Assembly: GCF_018362775.1 (NCBI RefSeq) | Contig: NZ_JAGYXY010000001.1 | Span: 62,001 to 126,000, forward strand | Source of the DNA: Alistipes montrealensis | GTDB taxonomy: Bacteria > Bacteroidota > Bacteroidia > Bacteroidales > Rikenellaceae | Direction of reading: 5' to 3' | Length of the DNA: 64,000 nucleotides | Shown: positions 35,559 to 44,081 of the stretch, one piece after another | Layout: every line of letters starts with the position of its first letter | Numbering within the stretch: position 1 is the first letter of the stretch | Made by a program: the position numbers and the translations under genes | The notes under the pieces: model-generated | The model's database searches: none | What the model was told of the DNA's origin: nothing | The model's input: the letters and a program-made list of their open reading frames with translations, nothing else

Positions 35559-36127
35559 TTGAGATCGACGATAAAATCGTAAGCGCCGACCTGCTGCGCG
35601 AGTGTTTCGCCTGCGACATCGCGCAATGCAAAGGAATCTGTTGCGTCGAAGGCAACGCCGGGGCGCCGCTCGAAGCCGAAGAGGTCGAGATACTCGAACG
35701 CGAATATCCGGCTTACAAGCCCTACATGACGCCCGAAGGCATCGAGGCCGTCGAACGGCAGGGATTCATGGTTATCGACGAAGACGGCGATTTGACAACA
35801 CCGCTCGTCGGCGACGCCGAATGCGCCTACACCTACGAAGAGAACGGAATAACGCTCTGCGCCGTCGAGAAGGCGTGGATGGAGGGTAAGACCGCCTTCC
35901 GCAAACCGATTTCGTGCCACCTCTATCCCATACGCGTGATGCGTTTTTCGAACGGTACGGTGGGGCTTAACTACCACCGCTGGTCGGTGTGCGCACCCGC
36001 CCGGAAATGCGGCGCCAAGCTGGGCATCCCGGTCTACAAAGCCCTCCGGGAGCCGATTATCCGCCGCTTCGGCGAGGAGTTTTACAAAGCGCTGGAGACC
36101 GCCGAAGATTTACTGCGCAAACAATAA
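35555..36127 (+). CDS. DUF3109 family protein
   Basis: 190 residues with a Cys-rich pattern: LLRECFACDIAQCKGICCVEGNAGAPL, CAYTYEENGITLCAVEKAWM, ISCHLYPIRVM, and WSVCAPARKCGAKLG. The spacing of cysteines suggests a metal or Fe-S site, like the YkgJ-type zinc/iron-chelating CxxCC proteins, to which DUF3109 is related. There is no signal peptide. Function is unknown. Translationally coupled to ddl and the last intact gene of the yicC-gmk-nadD-ddl run. Confidence 0.85.
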   Translation: MIEIDDKIVSADLLRECFACDIAQCKGICCVEGNAGAPLEAEEVEILEREYPAYKPYMTPEGIEAVERQGFMVIDEDGDLTTPLVGDAECAYTYEENGITLCAVEKAWMEGKTAFRKPISCHLYPIRVMRFSNGTVGLNYHRWSVCAPARKCGAKLGIPVYKALREPIIRRFGEEFYKALETAEDLLRKQ

Positions 36128-36128
36128 C

Positions 36129-36200
36129 GTTGGCGAGGCGGCCAACAGGGCCGGCGGCGGCGACAACGTCACGGCGGTCGTCATCCGCAGAAACAACTGA
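36129..36200 (+). pseudogene. C-terminal remnant of a PP2C protein phosphatase
   Basis: Directly after the DUF3109 stop, one frame reads VGEAANRAGGGDNVTAVVI, then RRNN and TGA. GGGDN-V/I-T-A/V-VV is the last conserved block of bacterial PP2C (Stp/SpoIIE-type) Ser/Thr phosphatases, where the Asp binds metal. No start codon or upstream catalytic motifs remain: the frame runs into the end of DUF3109. It reads as the tail of a deleted phosphatase gene. Chance resemblance over 24 codons cannot be fully excluded. Confidence 0.5.
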
Positions 36201-36220
36201 TCAGACAACAACAAGAGACT

Positions 36221-37423
36221 ATGAAAAAATACATCCTTACAGGCATCGCCCTCTCGCTGGTTTTTACCGCGATGGCCCGCAAACCGAAAAACACGCGGAC
36301 GCAACCCGCCGCGACACCCAGCGAAATCGCTGCGGCCGACTCGCTCCGCTCGGTTGCGTCCCGCCAGGCTGCACTGATCGACTCGCTGCAAAGCATCCTC
36401 TACATCGCCGATCAAAGCGCCGGGAAAACCGAAGCCGCAGAACCCGTTCCCGCCGCAGTCGTCGACCCGGAGCAGGCCGCAGCGGATTCCGTCGCAGCCC
36501 TGCGCCTGCGTTTACAGCCCAAGGAGATCGAATCCATCTTCGATACCAACGGGCTCACGGTGATCGACACCCTCTCGACCGAGAACGACGCCGTGCAGGT
36601 GATCCTTTACAGCAACAACTCCTGGAAATATGTCCTCAACCGCGAGGTGGCCAAGGACAGCACGATCTTCGAAAAATACTGGGACACGACGACGCTCTTC
36701 CCGTACAAGGATGTCGACATGTCGGGCATGCCCAAATCGGTGGTCATCGACCTCGTGGATTCGCTGACCAGCTACCACTGCCCCTATCAGGGCTCGGTGC
36801 ATCCGCGCGGCAAATACGGTCCGCGCCGCAGGCGCCAGCACCAGGGCGTCGACCTGCCGCTCAAGATGGGCGATCCGGTTTACGCCACTTTCTGCGGCCG
36901 TGTGCGCATCTCGGAATACAACAAGGGCGGTTACGGCAACCTGGTGATCATCCGCCACGACAACGGGCTGGAAACCTACTACGGCCACCTGTCGGAACGC
37001 ATGGTCGAACCCGACCAATGGGTCGAGGCGGGACAGATCATCGGCCTGGGCGGTTCGACGGGACGTTCGACGGGTCCGCATCTCCACTTCGAAACCCGCT
37101 ATTACGGGCAGTCGTTCGACCCCGAACGCCTGATCGACTTCAAGAACGGAACGCTGAGCCGCGAAACGTTCCTGCTCAAAAAATCGTTCTTCAGCATCTA
37201 CTCCAACGCCGGACAGGACTTCGACGACGAGATCGCCAACGAGGAGCTGGACAAGAAGGAGGCCGCCGAAAAAGCCGCCATGCAGTACCACCGCATCAAG
37301 TCGGGCGACACGCTGGGCGCCATTGCCCGCCGTTACGGCACGACAGTGACGAACATCTGCCGCCTGAACGGAATCAAGTCGACCACGATCCTGCGGCTGG
37401 GCAAAAGCCTGCGGGTACGATAG
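36221..37423 (+). CDS. Exported M23 peptidase with C-terminal LysM domain
   Basis: 400 residues. Signal peptide MKKYILTGIALSLVFTAMA. Residues about 40-190 are a helical linker region. The M23/LytM domain follows: HQGVDLPLKMGDPVYATFCGRVR (zinc His and Asp), NLVIIRHDNGLETYYGHLSE, and TGRSTGPHLHFETR (HxH zinc motif). All metal ligands are present, so it is probably an active endopeptidase. A LysM unit (YHRIKSGDTLGAIARRYGTTVTNICRLNGI) ends the protein and anchors it to peptidoglycan. It remodels the cell wall in the periplasm. Confidence 0.92.
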   Translation: MKKYILTGIALSLVFTAMARKPKNTRTQPAATPSEIAAADSLRSVASRQAALIDSLQSILYIADQSAGKTEAAEPVPAAVVDPEQAAADSVAALRLRLQPKEIESIFDTNGLTVIDTLSTENDAVQVILYSNNSWKYVLNREVAKDSTIFEKYWDTTTLFPYKDVDMSGMPKSVVIDLVDSLTSYHCPYQGSVHPRGKYGPRRRRQHQGVDLPLKMGDPVYATFCGRVRISEYNKGGYGNLVIIRHDNGLETYYGHLSERMVEPDQWVEAGQIIGLGGSTGRSTGPHLHFETRYYGQSFDPERLIDFKNGTLSRETFLLKKSFFSIYSNAGQDFDDEIANEELDKKEAAEKAAMQYHRIKSGDTLGAIARRYGTTVTNICRLNGIKSTTILRLGKSLRVR

Positions 37424-37442
37424 GACGAATCCTCGGCCTCAA

Positions 37443-37482
37443 CAGAAAGCGCCGGACTTTTCGAAAAGTCCGGCGCTTTCTG
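37443..37482. terminator. Bidirectional terminator between M23 peptidase and proC
   Basis: A perfect 40-base palindrome (CAGAAAGCGCCGGACTTTTC then its complement) lies between convergent genes. It has only short T-tracts inside the arms. Confidence 0.75.
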
Positions 37483-37532
37483 ATAACACCCGGGGACGAA
37501 GTAGCCGGAGAACGGCCAAACCTGCGCCCCTG

Positions 37533-38315
37533 TTATTTTTTGTTCTGAATGGCGTCGACAGCGTCGATCACCGCACCACGGAAGCCCTTGCGTTCCAGTT
37601 CGGCAACACCCACGATCGTCGTACCGCCGGGCGAGCAGACCGCGTCCTTCATCGCCCCGGGATGCAGTCCCGTTGCAAGCTGAAGTTTTCCGGTCCCGAC
37701 GATCATCTGGCTTGCCATGCGGTAAGCGTCGGCGCGGGGAATGCCGTGTTTGACGCCTGCATCCCCGAGCGCCTCGATGAACATGGCGACAAACGCCGGG
37801 CCACAGCCGCAGACGGCACTCGAAATGTTGAGCAGGGCGGTATCCATTTGCAGCACGAGACCGATTTTCGACAACAACGCCTTCACCTCCTGCCACTCCG
37901 CATCCGAAAGCGAATGGCGGCGTTCGCAGACGACGATGCCTTCGCAGACCGAAACCGGCGTATTGGGAATCGTACTCAGATGGCGTGTGCCGGGAGCGAG
38001 TACACGTTCGTAGTCGTCGAAAGTAACGCCGGCGGCTACCGAAACAACGATTTTTCCGGCCAGCAAATCCTTAACGGGCGCAAGCACCGCTTCGACCTGG
38101 TAGGGCTTTACGGCGACGATCACCACGTCGGCAAACCCGGCGACCGCCGCAGCATCGTCGAAAGCACGGAAACCCTGCGGTTCCGTATTACGCTGCAATT
38201 TCGCACGGTCGCGCGCGCATGCGCCGATATCCCCGGGCTGCACAGCCCCCGAGCGGACAAATCCGCCGGCCATGGCCTGCGCCATATTTCCGAATCCGAT
38301 AAAACCGATATGCAT
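37533..38315 (-). CDS. proC: Pyrroline-5-carboxylate reductase
   Basis: 260 residues. It reduces P5C to proline with NAD(P)H. MHIGFIGFGNMAQAMAGGFVRSG is the Rossmann opening (residues 1-23), VIVAVKPYQVEAVL follows, and the family signature at the C-terminus includes ATGLHPGAMKDAVCSPGGTTIVGVAELE. ATG 38315 is chosen because upstream open frame has no homology-like sequence. It is monocistronic, with a repeat element upstream. Confidence 0.93.
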   Translation of the reverse strand: MHIGFIGFGNMAQAMAGGFVRSGAVQPGDIGACARDRAKLQRNTEPQGFRAFDDAAAVAGFADVVIVAVKPYQVEAVLAPVKDLLAGKIVVSVAAGVTFDDYERVLAPGTRHLSTIPNTPVSVCEGIVVCERRHSLSDAEWQEVKALLSKIGLVLQMDTALLNISSAVCGCGPAFVAMFIEALGDAGVKHGIPRADAYRMASQMIVGTGKLQLATGLHPGAMKDAVCSPGGTTIVGVAELERKGFRGAVIDAVDAIQNKK

Positions 38316-38397
38316 ATCTGTAAGATTTAGTTTATTTTTCAGAGTTTCTCCGTTCCTGCCGGTCACTGGCCGCCTTCGGCGCCGTTTACAAGGCCGG

Positions 38398-38455
38398 CCT
38401 TCTCCTAAATCCCCTCCGGGGAGGGGGCTTGCCGCATCGCAACCGGGCATCTGGC
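38398..38455. repeat. Intergenic repeat, copy B
   Basis: CTCCTAAATCCCCTCC-GG-GGAGGGGG (hairpin 38411-38427), then GCTTGCCGCATCGCAACCGGGCATCTGGC. It matches copy A at 33100-33162 through CTAAATCCCCTCC, GAGGGG, CTT, GCCGC, CCGGG and CTGGC. Upstream bases 38360-38397 are also GC-hairpin-rich, as in copy A. It lies between proC and yggS. Confidence 0.6.
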
Positions 38456-38462
38456 CAAATAC

Positions 38463-39131
38463 CTATTTCGAATAATCCCGATCGCCGAAAATCAGCGAGC
38501 CGACACGCACCATCGTCGAACCGCACTCGACGGCCAGCGGGTAGTCGTGCGACATGCCCATCGAGAGGGTGTTGAACCGGGGCCCGAAGTAGGGTTGCAG
38601 CAGGTCGAAACAGCGCTTCAACTCCTTGAAATCGCGGCTTATCGCTTCGCCGTCATCGGTATTGGTGGCGATGCCCATCACACCGCGCACGCAGATATCG
38701 GGCATCTGCGCAAACGGCGCCGTACGGACGTACTGCATCAGTTCGGCCATGTCCCAACCCGTTTTGGTCTCCTCCTCGGCGACATGGATTTCCAAAAGGA
38801 TTTCGAGCGTCCGCCCACACTTGGCCGCCTCCCGCTGGATGGCTTCAGCCAGCCGCGCGCTGTCGACCGAATGGATCAGTGCAACGAACGGTGCGATGTA
38901 TTTGATCTTGTTGGTCTGCAGGTGGCCGATCATATGCCACTCGATATCCTTGGGCAGGGCTTCGTATTTTTCGCGCAGTTCCTGCGGACGGCTTTCGCCG
39001 AAAATGCGGTGACCGGCATCGTAGGCCTCGCGGATCATCTCCGCGGGATGGGTTTTCGACACGGCGACCAGCGTGACATCTTCAGGCAGCGTTTGCCGCA
39101 CGAACGACAGTTGACAAGCTATTGACGACAT
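38463..39131 (-). CDS. YggS family PLP homeostasis protein
   Basis: 222 residues, COG0325 group. VTLVAVSKTHPAEMIREAY includes the PLP Lys. IFGESRPQELREKYEALP, IEWHMIGHLQTNKIKYI and the phosphate site LSMGMSHDYPLAVECGSTMVRVGSLIFG are all typical. These proteins bind PLP without a known catalytic reaction and buffer free PLP. ATG 39131 is used; the longer frame from 39164 lacks family sequence. Confidence 0.92.
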   Translation of the reverse strand: MSSIACQLSFVRQTLPEDVTLVAVSKTHPAEMIREAYDAGHRIFGESRPQELREKYEALPKDIEWHMIGHLQTNKIKYIAPFVALIHSVDSARLAEAIQREAAKCGRTLEILLEIHVAEEETKTGWDMAELMQYVRTAPFAQMPDICVRGVMGIATNTDDGEAISRDFKELKRCFDLLQPYFGPRFNTLSMGMSHDYPLAVECGSTMVRVGSLIFGDRDYSK

Positions 39132-39200
39132 AAGTTTCTCTGTTTTCCCGGTAAAAATACGCAAAATTCGTACAACACGAAACAGGCCCGGGAAAAATCG

Positions 39201-40424
39201 CTATTTCGCCAGGACGATTTCCGAGCAGCCGAACGCTCCGGGAAGCGTCCGCTGCGTCTTCTTCAGCGCATCGTAAACATGAATCCGCCGCTGGCCGCCT
39301 GTCTCGCAAAGCAGGTAAATCTCCAGTGTATTTTCATCGGGAGCGTACTCCGTTACCGAAAGCACCGTACCCGGGACTTCGGCCAGCGTTTCACCGAAAA
39401 GGCCGTCCCCGGCGGTATCGAACAGCCGCAACTGCGTTTTACCCTCCGCCGAAACGGCATAGCCCCCGACCTGGACCAATTTCTCCGGTTCGGCCGCCGA
39501 AGCAGCCACCGTCCAGAAAGGAATCATCGCATCGGCCTCGACGGCCTCGCCCGCCCCCGCTCCGCCGTAAACCGCCAACACCAGCGGAGCGCAGGTCCCG
39601 TCGGCATTGCGTAGCGCCAGCAGCAACCTGGATTCGACCCGGACAAACGGCCGCCCGACGATCGTACGCACGACCTCTTCGGGCAGCGTCCATAGAACCG
39701 GCGAAGGGGAATAGCTGCGCGTCGCGGTCTGCATGGTCAGCATCAGGCGTTCTCCGTCGTAGCCCAGGAAACCGAGGGCGGAGTCGGATACCTGCCCGGC
39801 AAACAGGCAATCCCCGAACCCGAAATCGTTCCAATAGCGCATCGTGAGGTCGACGCCGACCATCGAACCGGAGTAAACGCCGAAAATCCAACCCGAGCCG
39901 GGAATGCCCACCGTGCAGGCGAGCCCCTGCCCGACGCCGAGCGTTTTGACCCGCGTTTGCACACCCGTCGCCGGGTCAATGCGGTCGATCAGGGTTTCGT
40001 CGGTATCGACTGCCGAAATACCATAGAGCGCCGCGGCCTTCGGGAGTCCGTCGGCAACACGGATTTTACCCAACGCCATCATCCGGCCTCCGCGGAACAA
40101 CAGCACCCGGACCGTCGAAGCAGGGTAGTGCCCCGGGGCCAGGAACGTGATGCTCGCAGCCGTGCGCGAAGTTATAACGCCCCACACGCCTCTGGCTGAA
40201 CCGTTCGGGGCGAACGATTCGGCTCCCTCCTCCCAGTAAACCTCGAACATGATCCGGTCGTCGGCCTCGAACCCCCGGGCCGAGACAGTCACTTCGTCCC
40301 CCGGTGTAAAGACCTGCGATTGGGACGGCATGACGATGTCGGTCACGAAGACGAGGCGCTCGTTCTTGTCGGCGCAGGCGCACAGAATCGTCCCGAAAAG
40401 CAGCAACAGCAAAGATTTCTTCAT
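39201..40424 (-). CDS. Lipoprotein of unknown function with IPT-like N-terminus
   Basis: 407 residues. MKKSLLLLLFGTILCAC gives a lipobox Cys at 17. Residues about 25-120 (QVFTPGDEVTVSARGFEADDRIMFEVYWEE, SITFLAPGHYPASTVRVLLFRG) resemble an IPT/TIG or Ig-like fold common in Bacteroidales polysaccharide-binding lipoproteins. The rest (residues about 130-400) has repeated short strands with AVDTDETLIDRIDPATG and LRLFDTAGDGLFG that could form a beta-propeller. No catalytic motif is seen. The promoter and a leader hairpin (40478-40512) lie upstream. Confidence 0.65.
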   Translation of the reverse strand: MKKSLLLLLFGTILCACADKNERLVFVTDIVMPSQSQVFTPGDEVTVSARGFEADDRIMFEVYWEEGAESFAPNGSARGVWGVITSRTAASITFLAPGHYPASTVRVLLFRGGRMMALGKIRVADGLPKAAALYGISAVDTDETLIDRIDPATGVQTRVKTLGVGQGLACTVGIPGSGWIFGVYSGSMVGVDLTMRYWNDFGFGDCLFAGQVSDSALGFLGYDGERLMLTMQTATRSYSPSPVLWTLPEEVVRTIVGRPFVRVESRLLLALRNADGTCAPLVLAVYGGAGAGEAVEADAMIPFWTVAASAAEPEKLVQVGGYAVSAEGKTQLRLFDTAGDGLFGETLAEVPGTVLSVTEYAPDENTLEIYLLCETGGQRRIHVYDALKKTQRTLPGAFGCSEIVLAK

Positions 40425-40477
40425 ACGAATAGTCTGATAAACAATTTCTTACCTCCACACCGGGGGGGGGTAAATCC

Positions 40478-40498
40478 GGGATACGAGACCTTCGTATC
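40478..40498 (-). promoter_or_regulatory. Hairpin at the transcription start of the 39201-40424 lipoprotein
   Basis: GGATACGA-N5-TCGTATCC, perfect 8-base arms, begins about 7 bases after the TATATTTG element on the minus strand. It could be a 5' RNA hairpin or an operator. A run of eight G (plus strand 40462-40469) follows in the leader. Confidence 0.4.
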
Positions 40499-40504
40499 CA
40501 ATTA

Positions 40505-40512
40505 CAAATATA
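40505..40512 (-). promoter_or_regulatory. Promoter -7 element of the 39201-40424 lipoprotein
   Basis: The minus strand reads TATATTTG, 81 bases before the start codon. Confidence 0.55.
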
Positions 40513-40633
40513 GCGTTTTTTTACTGTTTCCGAATAGGTTCCGATCTTTGACGCCGTAACGACGCTTTTAGCAGCCGGAAAGGTTTTGCCCGGCCGTATG
40601 CAATTCGGGTTTGCACCCATCCGACTTTTTTAT

Positions 40634-40641
40634 TATCTTTG
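40634..40641 (+). promoter_or_regulatory. Promoter -7 element of the C69 peptidase gene
   Basis: TATCTTTG, 21 bases before the ATG at 40662. Confidence 0.65.
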
Positions 40642-40661
40642 GTGTCAAAACCTGAAAAACA

Positions 40662-42359
40662 ATGAAAAAACTCCGATTGATTCTTGCAGCGACTGGCGTA
40701 CTGGCATACGGCGCGGCATCGGCCTGCACCAATTTCATCGTCACCAAAGGAGCTTCGACCGACGGTTCGGTGATGGTCACCTACGCGGCGGATTCCCACG
40801 CGCTCTACGGCGCACTTTACCACACTCCCGCCGGCAAATACAAGGCCGGAACGATGCTTCCCGTTTACGAATGGGACACGGGCCGCTACCTCACGGACAT
40901 CCCGCAGGTGAAGGAGACCTATTCGACCATCGGCAATATGAACGAGCATTCGCTCATCATCGGCGAAACGACCTACGGAGGACGCCGTGAACTGGAGGAT
41001 TCGACAGGCCGCATGGACTACGGATCGCTGATCTACATCACGCTCCAGCGAGCCAAAACAGCCCGCGAGGCCATCGGCGTGATCGCCGAACTGGCCAACA
41101 CCTACGGCTATGCTTCGAGCGGCGAATCGTTCTCGATCGCCGACCCCGACGAAGCGTGGATCATGGAGCTCATCGGCAAAGGCTGCAAACTCGACGCCAA
41201 GGGTGAAAACACCCGCAAGGGCATTGTCTGGGTGGCACGCCGTATTCCCGACGGCTATGTTTCGGCACACGCCAACCAGGCCCGCATCACCACCTTCCCG
41301 AAGGACGATCCCGAAAACTGCCTCTACTCCCCGGACGTGGTTTCGTTCGCCCGTGAGATGGGCTACTACGACGGCCCGGACGCCGATTTCAGCTTCTGCG
41401 ACGCCTACGCACCGCTCGATTTCGGCGCACTGCGCGCCTGCGAAGCCCGCGTGTGGGCCTTCTTCCGCACGGTGGCCGACGACATGGATCAATATGTCGA
41501 CTATGCGATGGGCCACAACAAGGAAAACCGCATGCCGCTGTGGGTGAAACCCCGCGCAAAAGTATCGCCTAAAACGGTCTTCGACTGCATGCGCGACCAC
41601 TACGAGGGAACCCCGATGGACATGACCACCGACATCGGCGCGGGAGGCCACAACTGCCCCTACCGCTGGCGGCCGATGGAGTTCGAGGTGGACGGCGTGA
41701 AATATGTCAACGAGCGGGCTACGGCCACCCAGCAGACCGGATTCTGGTTCGTGGCGCAGGCCCGGCCCGGTGTAACGGACGACATGGGCATCCTCTGGTT
41801 CGGCGTGGACGACGCGGCGACCTCGTGCCTGACGCCGATCTTCTGCTCGGCGCAGGAGGTTCCCGAGTGTTTCCGCGAGGGCAACGGCTCGATGCTGGAA
41901 TATTCGCCTACGTCGGCGTTCTGGCTCTTCAACCGCACGACCAACTTCGCCTACATGCGCTACGACATGATCGCGGCCGACATCCGCAAAGTCGTGGACA
42001 AATGGGAAAACGAGATGCTGGAGAACGTACAGCAGGTCAACGCCCGGGTGGGCCGGATGTCGCCCGCGGCGCGGCGCAACTACCTCACGCAGCTGAGCGT
42101 GGAGACGGCACAGCAGCTTTTCGACCGCTGGCAGAAACTCAACGGCTACCTGCTGGTGAAATACGTCGACGGCAACGTGAAGAGCGAACACGGCGACGTG
42201 CTGTCGTTCCTCGACGGCGAAGGCGGTCCGGCGCACTTCGTGGACAACGGCAACGGCAAGCAGATTCCCGATAAAATCCAGTTCCCGGGTTACAACGAGA
42301 AGTGGAAGCGCGCCGTGGCGGCCGACAACGGCGAGACCCTGCGTGTAATCAAGGAATAA
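40662..42359 (+). CDS. C69 family dipeptidase
   Basis: 565 residues, Ntn-hydrolase of the PepD/U34 family. The signal peptide MKKLRLILAATGVLAYGAASA is followed at once by CTNFIVTKGASTDGSVM. Cys22 becomes the N-terminal nucleophile after cleavage. YSTIGNMNEHSLIIGETTYGGR and VSAHANQARITTFP are family motifs. It is probably a periplasmic dipeptidase that serves peptide catabolism, fitting an amino-acid-fermenting gut anaerobe. It lies 32 bases before lpdA on the same strand. Confidence 0.9.
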   Translation: MKKLRLILAATGVLAYGAASACTNFIVTKGASTDGSVMVTYAADSHALYGALYHTPAGKYKAGTMLPVYEWDTGRYLTDIPQVKETYSTIGNMNEHSLIIGETTYGGRRELEDSTGRMDYGSLIYITLQRAKTAREAIGVIAELANTYGYASSGESFSIADPDEAWIMELIGKGCKLDAKGENTRKGIVWVARRIPDGYVSAHANQARITTFPKDDPENCLYSPDVVSFAREMGYYDGPDADFSFCDAYAPLDFGALRACEARVWAFFRTVADDMDQYVDYAMGHNKENRMPLWVKPRAKVSPKTVFDCMRDHYEGTPMDMTTDIGAGGHNCPYRWRPMEFEVDGVKYVNERATATQQTGFWFVAQARPGVTDDMGILWFGVDDAATSCLTPIFCSAQEVPECFREGNGSMLEYSPTSAFWLFNRTTNFAYMRYDMIAADIRKVVDKWENEMLENVQQVNARVGRMSPAARRNYLTQLSVETAQQLFDRWQKLNGYLLVKYVDGNVKSEHGDVLSFLDGEGGPAHFVDNGNGKQIPDKIQFPGYNEKWKRAVAADNGETLRVIKE

Positions 42360-42391
42360 AGGTTTGTTGCGCGACATATAGACAATTCGTT

Positions 42392-43768
42392 ATGAAATAC
42401 GACATCATCATCGTGGGCAGCGGCCCGGGCGGTTATGTAGCGGCGATACGCGCTGCGCAGTTAGGTAAAAAGGTGGCGCTCGTGGAGCGTTCGGAACCGG
42501 GAGGCGTCTGCCTCAACTGGGGCTGCATCCCGACCAAAGCCCTGCTCAAAAGCGCACAGGTATACGGCTACTGCAAAAACGCAGAGCACTACGGGCTGAA
42601 ATTTGCAGGCGAAGTGAAACCCGACCTCGAAGCCATCGTGGCACGTTCGCGCGGTGTGGCCGAAACCATGTCGAAAGGCGTGCTGTTCCTGCTGAAAAAG
42701 AACGAAATCGACCTGATCGCCGGATTCGGACGCCTCACGGCCCCGGGGAAACTCGACGTGGACGGAACGGAATACGAGGCCGACCACATCATCCTCGCCA
42801 CAGGGGCGCGTCCCCGCGAAATGCCGTTCATGCCCATCGACGGAGCGCGCGTGATCTCCTCGCGGCAGGCGCTGACGCTCAGCCGGCTGCCCGAATCGAT
42901 GATCGTAGTGGGTTCGGGAGCCATCGGCAGCGAGTTCGCCTGGTTCTATGCCGCACTGGGTGTCAAAGTCACCGTCATCGAATACATGTCCCGCATGATG
43001 CCGCTCGAGGACGAGGAGGTGTCGAAGACCATGGAACGCGCGTTCCGCAAGCTGCGTGCGCAGGTACTCACATCGACCACTGTAAAAGCCGTGAAAATCA
43101 ATGCCGAAGGAATCTGCGAAGTAGAGACGGAAGGCAAGAAAGGCACGGAAACGCTCAAGGCGGAAATCGTGTTGTCGGCCGTGGGCATCAAATCCAACAT
43201 CGAAAACATCGGGCTCGAAGCAGCGGGCGTCGCCGTCGAACGCGACAAAGTCCTCGTGGACCGGTTCTACCGCACCAACGTCCCGGGCGTCTACGCCATC
43301 GGCGACATCGTGCCGGGTCCGGCGCTGGCCCACGTAGCCTCGGCCGAAGCCATTTGCTGCGTGGAAAACATCTGCGGTCTCAACCCAGCCCCAGTGGACT
43401 ATTCGACCATCCCGTCGTGCATCTTCACGCAGCCCGAAGTGGCGTCGGTCGGCATGACCGAGCAACAGGCGCAGGAGCGCGGCATCGCCTACAAAGCAGG
43501 GCGTTTCCCCTTCACCGCATCGGGCAAGGCGACGGCCGCCGGCGACCGCGACGGATTCGTCAAACTGCTCTTCGACGAAGAGGACCGTCTGCTGGGTGCA
43601 CACATGGTCGGCGCATCGGTTACCGAAATGCTGGCCGAACCGACGCTGGCCCGCGCCTTAGGCGCTACGGCCCACCAGCTAGCCCGCACGATCCACGCCC
43701 ATCCGACGATGAACGAAGGCGTCATGGAGGCTGCCGAAGCCGCCCTGGGAGCTGCAATCCATCTATAA
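42392..43768 (+). CDS. lpdA: Dihydrolipoyl dehydrogenase
   Basis: 458 residues. FAD site IIVGSGPGGYVAAIRAAQLG, redox disulfide GGVCLNWGCIPTKALL, NAD site MIVVGSGAIGSEFAWFYAALG, second FAD site YAIGDIV, and the C-terminal dimer His-Glu in HAHPTMNEGVMEAAEAAL. It reoxidises dihydrolipoamide in 2-oxoacid dehydrogenases or the glycine cleavage system. No E1/E2 or gcv genes are in the window. Terminator downstream. Confidence 0.95.
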   Translation: MKYDIIIVGSGPGGYVAAIRAAQLGKKVALVERSEPGGVCLNWGCIPTKALLKSAQVYGYCKNAEHYGLKFAGEVKPDLEAIVARSRGVAETMSKGVLFLLKKNEIDLIAGFGRLTAPGKLDVDGTEYEADHIILATGARPREMPFMPIDGARVISSRQALTLSRLPESMIVVGSGAIGSEFAWFYAALGVKVTVIEYMSRMMPLEDEEVSKTMERAFRKLRAQVLTSTTVKAVKINAEGICEVETEGKKGTETLKAEIVLSAVGIKSNIENIGLEAAGVAVERDKVLVDRFYRTNVPGVYAIGDIVPGPALAHVASAEAICCVENICGLNPAPVDYSTIPSCIFTQPEVASVGMTEQQAQERGIAYKAGRFPFTASGKATAAGDRDGFVKLLFDEEDRLLGAHMVGASVTEMLAEPTLARALGATAHQLARTIHAHPTMNEGVMEAAEAALGAAIHL

Positions 43769-43787
43769 AAACAAGTTTCCCACCGTT

Positions 43788-43822
43788 AAAGGAGAATTTC
43801 TGCCGAAATTCTCCTTTTTTTT
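43788..43822 (+). terminator. Terminator of lpdA
   Basis: AAAGGAGAATTTC-TGCC-GAAATTCTCCTTT, a 13-bp perfect stem followed by a T-run. Confidence 0.9.
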
Positions 43823-43842
43823 GTTTTGCTGCCGAAAAGCAG

Positions 43843-43850
43843 TATATTTA
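43843..43850 (+). promoter_or_regulatory. Relic -7 element of the kinase pseudogene
   Basis: TATATTTA, one base off TAnnTTTG, 28 bases before the pseudogene ATG. Confidence 0.35.
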
Positions 43851-43877
43851 CAAGCAATTTAGGCTACTGCGAACAAA

Positions 43878-44079
43878 ATGCGTCACATCCTTCTGCCGGC
43901 GATTTTTTTACTGGCTCTGCTTCAAAACTGTTTTGCCGGGGGAACTCCTCTACAAGAAGGGCGGCGGCCTGGGACTTTACCTGAGTAAAATCATTATCCG
44001 CAGGCTCTCGGGGTCTATTTTCATCGACCCGGACTACACCGGCGGAACCCGGATGATAGTCATCCTGCCCCTGAAATAA
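43878..44079 (+). pseudogene. Histidine kinase reduced by internal deletion
   Basis: From ATG 43878 one frame gives a good signal peptide (MRHILLPAIFLLALLQNCFA), then runs into nonsense and a stop. From about 43935 another frame reads KKGGGLGLYLSKIIIRRLSG, then a tail with TGGTRMIVILPLK and TAA at 44077-44079. The second part is the G2 box and last strands of a HATPase_c domain. So the first and last parts of a membrane histidine kinase remain, joined out of frame, with the sensor, TM, HisKA and most of the ATPase gone. It faces an intact kinase (44129-46159) with a similar C-terminus, separated only by a shared terminator. It still has a promoter-like element upstream. Confidence 0.75.
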
Positions 44080-44081
44080 AA

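Noticed and set aside
40521..42377. A 618-residue open frame antisense to the C69 peptidase gene
   Set aside because: It is a shadow of the plus-strand peptidase, which has a signal peptide, a catalytic Cys and a promoter.
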